From: an uncultured Geobacteraceae bacterium
GTDB lineage: Bacteria > Desulfobacterota > Desulfuromonadia > Geobacterales > Pseudopelobacteraceae
Assembly: GCA_903879825.1 (NCBI GenBank)
Contig: CAIRND010000286.1
Span: forward strand, 1 to 11,124
Reading direction: 5' to 3'
Length of the DNA: 11,124 nucleotides
This document shows, piece after piece, positions 7,811-11,124 of the stretch; the stretch's first letter is position 1; each line of letters starts with the position of its first letter. The notes beneath the pieces are model-generated. The model was not told the DNA's origin and ran no database searches. It worked only from the letters and a program-made list of their open reading frames with translations. The translations under genes and the position numbers were made by a program.

Positions 7811-7840
7811 AAAATATTACTCCAAAAAACGGCAATTCAA
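7811..7840 (-). promoter_or_regulatory. Weak candidate sigma-70 promoter for the receptor gene
   Basis: On the minus strand, TTGAAT (7835-7840) and TATTTT (7811-7816) are separated by 18 nt and lie about 30 nt before the receptor start codon. Both boxes are imperfect and the stretch is AT-rich, so this could be chance. It is plausible because the 294-nt gap separates the receptor from the upstream cheW and may need its own transcription start. Confidence 0.22.
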
Positions 7841-8029
7841 CCACAGAGTCACAGAGTTCACAGAGAAAATCCAGTGGTGTCAGTTTGGTTTTTGCTTCTA
7901 GTCCCCCTCCTTAAAAACAGGAGGGGGGCTAAAACATTCCTCTGTTGCTATTTAACCGGACAACTCTGGTATCAACTACACTATGTTGGAAATATAAAGC
8001 TTTTCTCAGTGATCTCTGTGACTCTGTGG
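7841..8029. repeat. 189-bp element bounded by 29-bp inverted repeats (CACAGAG type)
   Basis: Left arm 7841-7869 (starting CCACAGAGTCACAGAG) and right arm 8001-8029 (its reverse complement) agree at 27 of 29 positions. The interior contains a second, GC-rich hairpin at 7901-7929. No coding potential is evident inside and I found no clear target-site duplication in the flanks. It fills most of the gap between cheW and the receptor gene. The form suits a non-autonomous miniature element or a dispersed REP-like repeat; I recall CACAGAG-type repeats from Geobacteraceae intergenic regions, but could not search for other copies. Confidence 0.75.
7901..7929. repeat. GC-rich hairpin nested inside the inverted-repeat element
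   Basis: CCCCCTCC (7903-7910) pairs with GGAGGGGG (7920-7927) around a 9-nt A/T-rich loop, extended by a T-G and a G-C pair. It would be stable in RNA of either strand. Neither side is followed by a T-run, so it is a weak terminator candidate at best. Confidence 0.6.
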
Positions 8030-8074
8030 TGAGATTTGCGGAATACAGGTTAATATATCTCGTGTAATCCCGCC

Positions 8075-8614
8075 CTACACATCCTCATGTACAACCATTC
8101 TCTGATCACTTAGTATTTTGCCTCCATCGAGAACCACCAGCCGTTCCTCACTTACGCCCTTCAAATAGTCGGCGCGGATATTGGTCAGGGTTGGAAGCGA
8201 CGGTTGCAGGGTCTTCACTGAAATCAGCCGAACGCCACGGATGACATCCGCGAGAAGTCCGAATTCCATGACACCATCATTCAGCACGATAACCTTGTTG
8301 AGATCGGACAGCCCCTTATTCGGCAGTTCAAAAAAGGTGCGCAGATCAATGACCGACAGGATTGTGCCTCGCAGATTGATGACCCCCAGCACAAACGCGG
8401 GAGTACAGGGAATCGGAGTCAGATCTTTCAAATGGCAGACCTCGCTAATGAATACCGACTCTATAGCGTAATATTCATCAGCAAGAAGAAACTCCACAAT
8501 CTCGATGAGGTCGTTTTCTGTGCCGTCCTCCTTTGGTTCTACCGCCAGGGCCGCTGCCCGCTTTTTTAGAATAATCCGCTGTATATCGTTCTCCGGTGGC
8601 GTGATTTCGCGCAT
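8075..8614 (-). CDS. cheW: CheW-like adaptor protein with N-terminal extension (WspD-like)
   Basis: This 179-residue protein has a single CheW domain (about 36-175) containing the signature GVINLRGTILSVIDLR (77-92). The arginine of the NLRG motif, important for receptor binding in E. coli CheW, is present (R82). About 35 extra N-terminal residues, charged and probably flexible, precede the domain; E. coli CheW is about 167 residues in total. It should couple the receptor tip to the P5 domain of CheA in the cytoplasm. It follows cheR after only 10 nt, and its Shine-Dalgarno TAGGAG overlaps the cheR stop codon, so translation is probably coupled. Placed second of two cheW genes flanking cheR, it matches the wspD position. 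A 294-nt repeat-containing gap follows it before the receptor gene. Confidence 0.93.
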   Translation of the reverse strand: MREITPPENDIQRIILKKRAAALAVEPKEDGTENDLIEIVEFLLADEYYAIESVFISEVCHLKDLTPIPCTPAFVLGVINLRGTILSVIDLRTFFELPNKGLSDLNKVIVLNDGVMEFGLLADVIRGVRLISVKTLQPSLPTLTNIRADYLKGVSEERLVVLDGGKILSDQRMVVHEDV

Positions 8615-8621
8615 GCTGCGG

Positions 8622-8627
8622 CTCCTA
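8622..8627 (-). promoter_or_regulatory. Shine-Dalgarno of the second cheW overlapping the cheR stop codon
   Basis: TAGGAG on the minus strand lies 7 nt before the ATG at 8614. Its first three bases are the TAG stop of cheR, so ribosomes ending cheR sit on the next start site. This supports translational coupling of cheR and cheW. Confidence 0.7.
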
Positions 8628-9995
8628 TTCTGATCTTCCCTTCGTGGTTCTTATTATTTCGGTAAGTCTCCCCGCCAGCATCCCGTCAGATTCAGGAATT
8701 TCATCATCGGGATGGTATCTGTCGAGCAGTGAAAGTGCGCTGGCAAAATGCCTACGTGACTCAGAAAGCTTCCCCTTTCGTTGTTCAAGAGTAGCCAGCG
8801 TGAAATAGGCCAGAACCATATCCGGTTCAAGGTAGAGTGCCTTTTTGAGCGACGTGGTCGCCTCGTCGCTCAGACCCTGTTCCTGAAGAATGACGGCCCG
8901 GAGATAATGTAATCCGGCACAGAGTTTGTCGGCAGCGAGGGCCTGATCGGAGACGATCAAAGCTTCCGGGAGTCTGCCCTCGTTTGCAAACGTGCGGCAC
9001 AACATTGCCAGGTCTTCCTGATTGGCCGGTGGTTCCTCACGGCGTTCCGGAGTTGGCAGCGGCAATGGAGTGTTTTGTGGCGCTCCCCGATCCGCAATGT
9101 GAATCGAGGGATAAAAAACCTGGCTTTCAGGTGTAACAGTTTTTTCTGTGCAGACCTTTCGATGCAGTATCGCATCCGGGAAGGAAAATGAAGCGAAGCG
9201 GGAAAAAAACGGGTTTGAAACCTCGCAGGGACTGACAAAAAGCCAGCCGCCTTCCTGAAGACAGCCATAAAATCGTTCAACAACCTTTCCGGCCAGTTGC
9301 GGGTTCAGGTACATAAGCACGTTGCGGCAGAAGATCACGTCAACAGTGTTGGCCCCGGTGAAGAGCGGGGCAGACCATTCCTCTGCCAGATTACCGCGAG
9401 AAAACGTAACCATTTTTTTGATATGCGGAAGCACCTCAAACTGTCCACACTCAGTTTTACGAAAATATATATCTTTGAAATTGTCCGAAGGATTACGGAA
9501 TGACCAATTGGTATAGATCCCCTCCCGTGCCTTGCGCAGGGCATGAGGGTTGATGTCGCTTGCCACAATTGACACGTCCCAGCCACGCAGGATCTCGCGC
9601 ATCCTGTGGAGTACGATGGCAATGCTGTAGGCTTCCTCACCTGTAGCGCAGCCCGTACTCCAGATACGCAACGTTCGGCTGTTTTCCGAGCGTTTACGGA
9701 CTATTTCAGGGATGATTTGCCGTTCAAGCACATCAAAACAGCGAGGTTCCCGAAAGAAGTATGTTTCTCCTATCGTCAGATAACAAGCCATGGACTCGAT
9801 GATTTCCTGGGAAGGCATGGTGGCGGTGAACCATGCCGCGCACTCCTGGGCATCCTGGTAGCCCAGATCTTTCGCAGCCGTACTGAAGGCCTGTTCAAGA
9901 GAGCGCCACTTGGAACGAGGAAAAGACAATCCCAGATGCTGGGCAATATATTCGCTGAGGTTTTCGAGTTCCTCATCTAAAAAGAGGCGCTTCAT
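8625..9995 (-). CDS. cheR: CheR methyltransferase with C-terminal TPR repeats (WspC-like)
   Basis: The protein has 456 residues from the ATG chosen here. It has a helical CheR N-domain (about 1-65), the TIGETYFFREP motif (74-84), the SAM-binding motif in LRIWSTGCATGEEAYSIA (109-126), and FCRNVLMYL (222-230). The methyltransferase ends near 285. A Pro-rich linker (about 305-325) leads to about three TPR repeats (about 327-433). It methylates receptor glutamates using S-adenosylmethionine, opposing CheB. The TPR tail is typical of WspC and FrzF-type CheR and probably mediates protein contacts, which fits a receptor lacking a CheR-docking pentapeptide. The ATG at 9995 is preferred because it overlaps the upstream cheW stop as ATGA, implying translational coupling. 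A GTG at 10007 would add four residues. Neither has a strong Shine-Dalgarno. All catalytic motifs look intact. Confidence 0.95.
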   Translation of the reverse strand: MKRLFLDEELENLSEYIAQHLGLSFPRSKWRSLEQAFSTAAKDLGYQDAQECAAWFTATMPSQEIIESMACYLTIGETYFFREPRCFDVLERQIIPEIVRKRSENSRTLRIWSTGCATGEEAYSIAIVLHRMREILRGWDVSIVASDINPHALRKAREGIYTNWSFRNPSDNFKDIYFRKTECGQFEVLPHIKKMVTFSRGNLAEEWSAPLFTGANTVDVIFCRNVLMYLNPQLAGKVVERFYGCLQEGGWLFVSPCEVSNPFFSRFASFSFPDAILHRKVCTEKTVTPESQVFYPSIHIADRGAPQNTPLPLPTPERREEPPANQEDLAMLCRTFANEGRLPEALIVSDQALAADKLCAGLHYLRAVILQEQGLSDEATTSLKKALYLEPDMVLAYFTLATLEQRKGKLSESRRHFASALSLLDRYHPDDEIPESDGMLAGRLTEIIRTTKGRSE

Positions 9996-10456
9996 ATCTG
10001 GCAACACCCGATATGTTCATCAATCAGGATCGATTCATCGGGAGTAAGAAGCGCTTCAGGGTCCTGCAAAAGGATCAGACCGTCGGGAAGTTTTGCCACC
10101 GCTGTCAGATAGGGCAGATCGGACACAATTTCCGCTGCATCCGTCTGCATCTGCCCGGTGCACTCCCGAACATCGCAGGAGGAGTCCGTCATCAGAACAA
10201 AGCGGCGTGTCGCACATTGGATTATAATTAACTGGTCACTTGATTCAACGGGGCGCTCCGGCAGACTGAAGCGACGACGGAGATTGAGTACCGGAAGTAT
10301 CTTCCCCTGAACATTAATCACACCATGAATGAACTCCGGCCCTGCCGGCAGGGGCGTTATTTCCACCATTCCGACAACCCTCTCCACCATCGTGAGGGGT
10401 ATCCCATAGCGCTGTCCATTAAGTGTAAAAATTACAATTTGATCTGTGTTGCTCAT
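9992..10456 (-). CDS. cheW: CheW-like adaptor protein (WspB-like)
   Basis: This 154-residue protein is essentially a single CheW domain, with the signature GVINVQGKILPVLNLR (45-60). It should bridge chemoreceptor and CheA in the cytoplasmic array. The position equivalent to the conserved arginine of NLRG/NVRG is Q50, so receptor contact may differ from that of the second CheW at 8075-8614, which keeps R. The C-terminus carries a Cys pair (C151-C152) and there are further cysteines at 81, 94 and 99; no metal-site pattern is obvious. The gene begins 22 nt after the upstream kinase stop and its own stop overlaps the cheR start by ATGA. Its Shine-Dalgarno is weak (GGGG about 9 nt upstream). First of two cheW genes around cheR, it occupies the wspB position. 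Confidence 0.93.
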   Translation of the reverse strand: MSNTDQIVIFTLNGQRYGIPLTMVERVVGMVEITPLPAGPEFIHGVINVQGKILPVLNLRRRFSLPERPVESSDQLIIIQCATRRFVLMTDSSCDVRECTGQMQTDAAEIVSDLPYLTAVAKLPDGLILLQDPEALLTPDESILIDEHIGCCQI

Positions 10457-10478
10457 GTGCAGGCCCCATTTACAAATA

Positions 10479-11124
10479 TTACAGACTGAGACTTTTTACA
10501 GGCCCATCCTGTGATAATGGGATGGTGAAACTAAATGTGCTTCCGATGCCAAACTTACTTTCCACCCAAATGCTGCCGCCGTGCAGCTCCACCAGATGCC
10601 TGTTAAGTGCCAAACCGAGGCCGGTGCCTTCATACTCTTTGGTATAGACCGATTCCAACTGGGTAAAGGGATGGAACAGTTTCGTAATATCTTCTTCCTT
10701 GATTCCGATACCGGTGTCAGCCACAGATATTTCGATAAATTGTTCGTCTCTCACCGCGCTTACCGTAACATTTCCACCCGTCGGGGTGAACTTGACCGCA
10801 TTGGAGAGCAGGTTGAACAGTATCTGCTTCAATTTTCTCTGGTCAGCCATAATCTGAACGTCAGCCTGCGGAGCAATATTCGTTTTCAGCGTCAATCCAC
10901 CTTTATGAGCCTTTTCTCTGAGCATCATCAGTGAAGCATCCAGTAATTCCCGAAGGGTGCATTCGCTCAACTCAAGTTCCATCTTGCCCGATTCAACTTT
11001 GGAGAGGTCGAGGATGTCGTTGATCAGGGAAAGCAGATGTCTCCCGCTCGTAAGAATGTTGAATATATACTCTTCCTGTTTTCGATTGATCGGGCCGAAT
11101 AACTGATCTTGCAGTACCTCGGAA
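10479..11124 (-). CDS. Histidine kinase, C-terminal part (HisKA end plus HATPase); N-terminus beyond window
   Basis: About 214 codons are visible and the frame stays open to the right edge, so the Met at 10982 is internal and not the start. The visible part begins late in the HisKA domain (SEVLQDQLFGPINRKQEEY...); by alignment with the paralogue at 722-2140, the phospho-acceptor His should lie about 13 residues beyond the edge. The HATPase has the N-box (NLLSNAVKF), G1 box DTGIGI and G2 box GTGLGL, all intact. It ends with TAA, 22 nt before the first cheW, and is probably co-transcribed as the upstream member of the operon. About two thirds of roughly 200 aligned residues match the 722-2140 kinase, including TQLES.YTKEY just before the G2 box. 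A receiver or PAS domain may precede it, but that cannot be seen here. Confidence 0.92.
   Translation of the reverse strand, partial: SEVLQDQLFGPINRKQEEYIFNILTSGRHLLSLINDILDLSKVESGKMELELSECTLRELLDASLMMLREKAHKGGLTLKTNIAPQADVQIMADQRKLKQILFNLLSNAVKFTPTGGNVTVSAVRDEQFIEISVADTGIGIKEEDITKLFHPFTQLESVYTKEYEGTGLGLALNRHLVELHGGSIWVESKFGIGSTFSFTIPLSQDGPVKSLSL

Noticed and set aside
7901..7929. Intrinsic terminator between cheW and the receptor.
   Set aside because: The hairpin is strong but no T-run follows on either strand, and it sits inside a repeat element; kept only as a repeat.
7469..8032. Plus-strand open frame of 187 codons covering the receptor start and the inverted-repeat element.
   Set aside because: Half is antisense to the receptor and half is translated repeat; no domain or ribosome-binding site supports it.
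10479..10982. Reading the right-edge kinase as a complete small HATPase-only protein starting at 10982.
   Set aside because: The same frame continues upstream to the window edge with conserved HisKA sequence matching the paralogue; the Met lies inside the conserved VESGKM motif.
1..11124. tRNA, rRNA, riboswitch, transposase, toxin-antitoxin or phage-defence genes.
   Set aside because: No such signature was seen; the window is almost fully occupied by two-component and chemosensory genes on one strand.

Overview
The window looks like a chromosomal segment of a Gram-negative, probably Deltaproteobacterial (Geobacter-like) organism. That placement is inferred from three things: the density of hybrid receiver/histidine-kinase genes, a chemosensory operon of the Wsp/ACF (alternative cellular function) type, and intergenic palindromes built on CACAGAG and CGCAACGA units, which I recall as common in Geobacteraceae. 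No rRNA, tRNA, transposase or CRISPR was seen. Every supported gene is on the minus strand, so the operon reads from right to left.

In transcription order (high to low coordinate) the genes are: the C-terminal part of a histidine kinase (10479-11124, cut by the right edge); a CheW adaptor (9992-10456); a CheR methyltransferase with C-terminal TPR repeats (8625-9995); a second CheW (8075-8614); a 294-nt gap holding a 189-bp inverted-repeat element; a CHASE3/poly-HAMP chemoreceptor (5942-7780); a 134-nt gap with a hairpin at the receptor stop codon; a hybrid CheA with a C-terminal receiver (3432-5807); a CheB methylesterase (2351-3409); a 210-nt gap with an octamer-repeat inverted repeat; a receiver-histidine kinase (722-2140); and a second receiver-histidine kinase (1-658, cut by the left edge). 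No gap exceeds 300 nt.

Read as a system, the membrane receptor would signal through two CheW adaptors to the CheA-REC hybrid, while CheR-TPR and CheB set receptor methylation. The gene set CheW, CheR-TPR, CheW, receptor, CheA-REC, CheB matches Wsp, which controls the diguanylate cyclase WspR. No GGDEF protein, stand-alone CheY or flagellar gene is visible. The place next to cheB that wspR occupies in Pseudomonas holds receiver-histidine kinases instead. The kinase at the right edge and the kinase at 722-2140 are close paralogues that bracket the core genes. The most notable points are the apparent replacement of the output by kinases, the paralogous bracketing kinases, and a receptor gene moved between cheW and cheA with inverted repeats on both sides.
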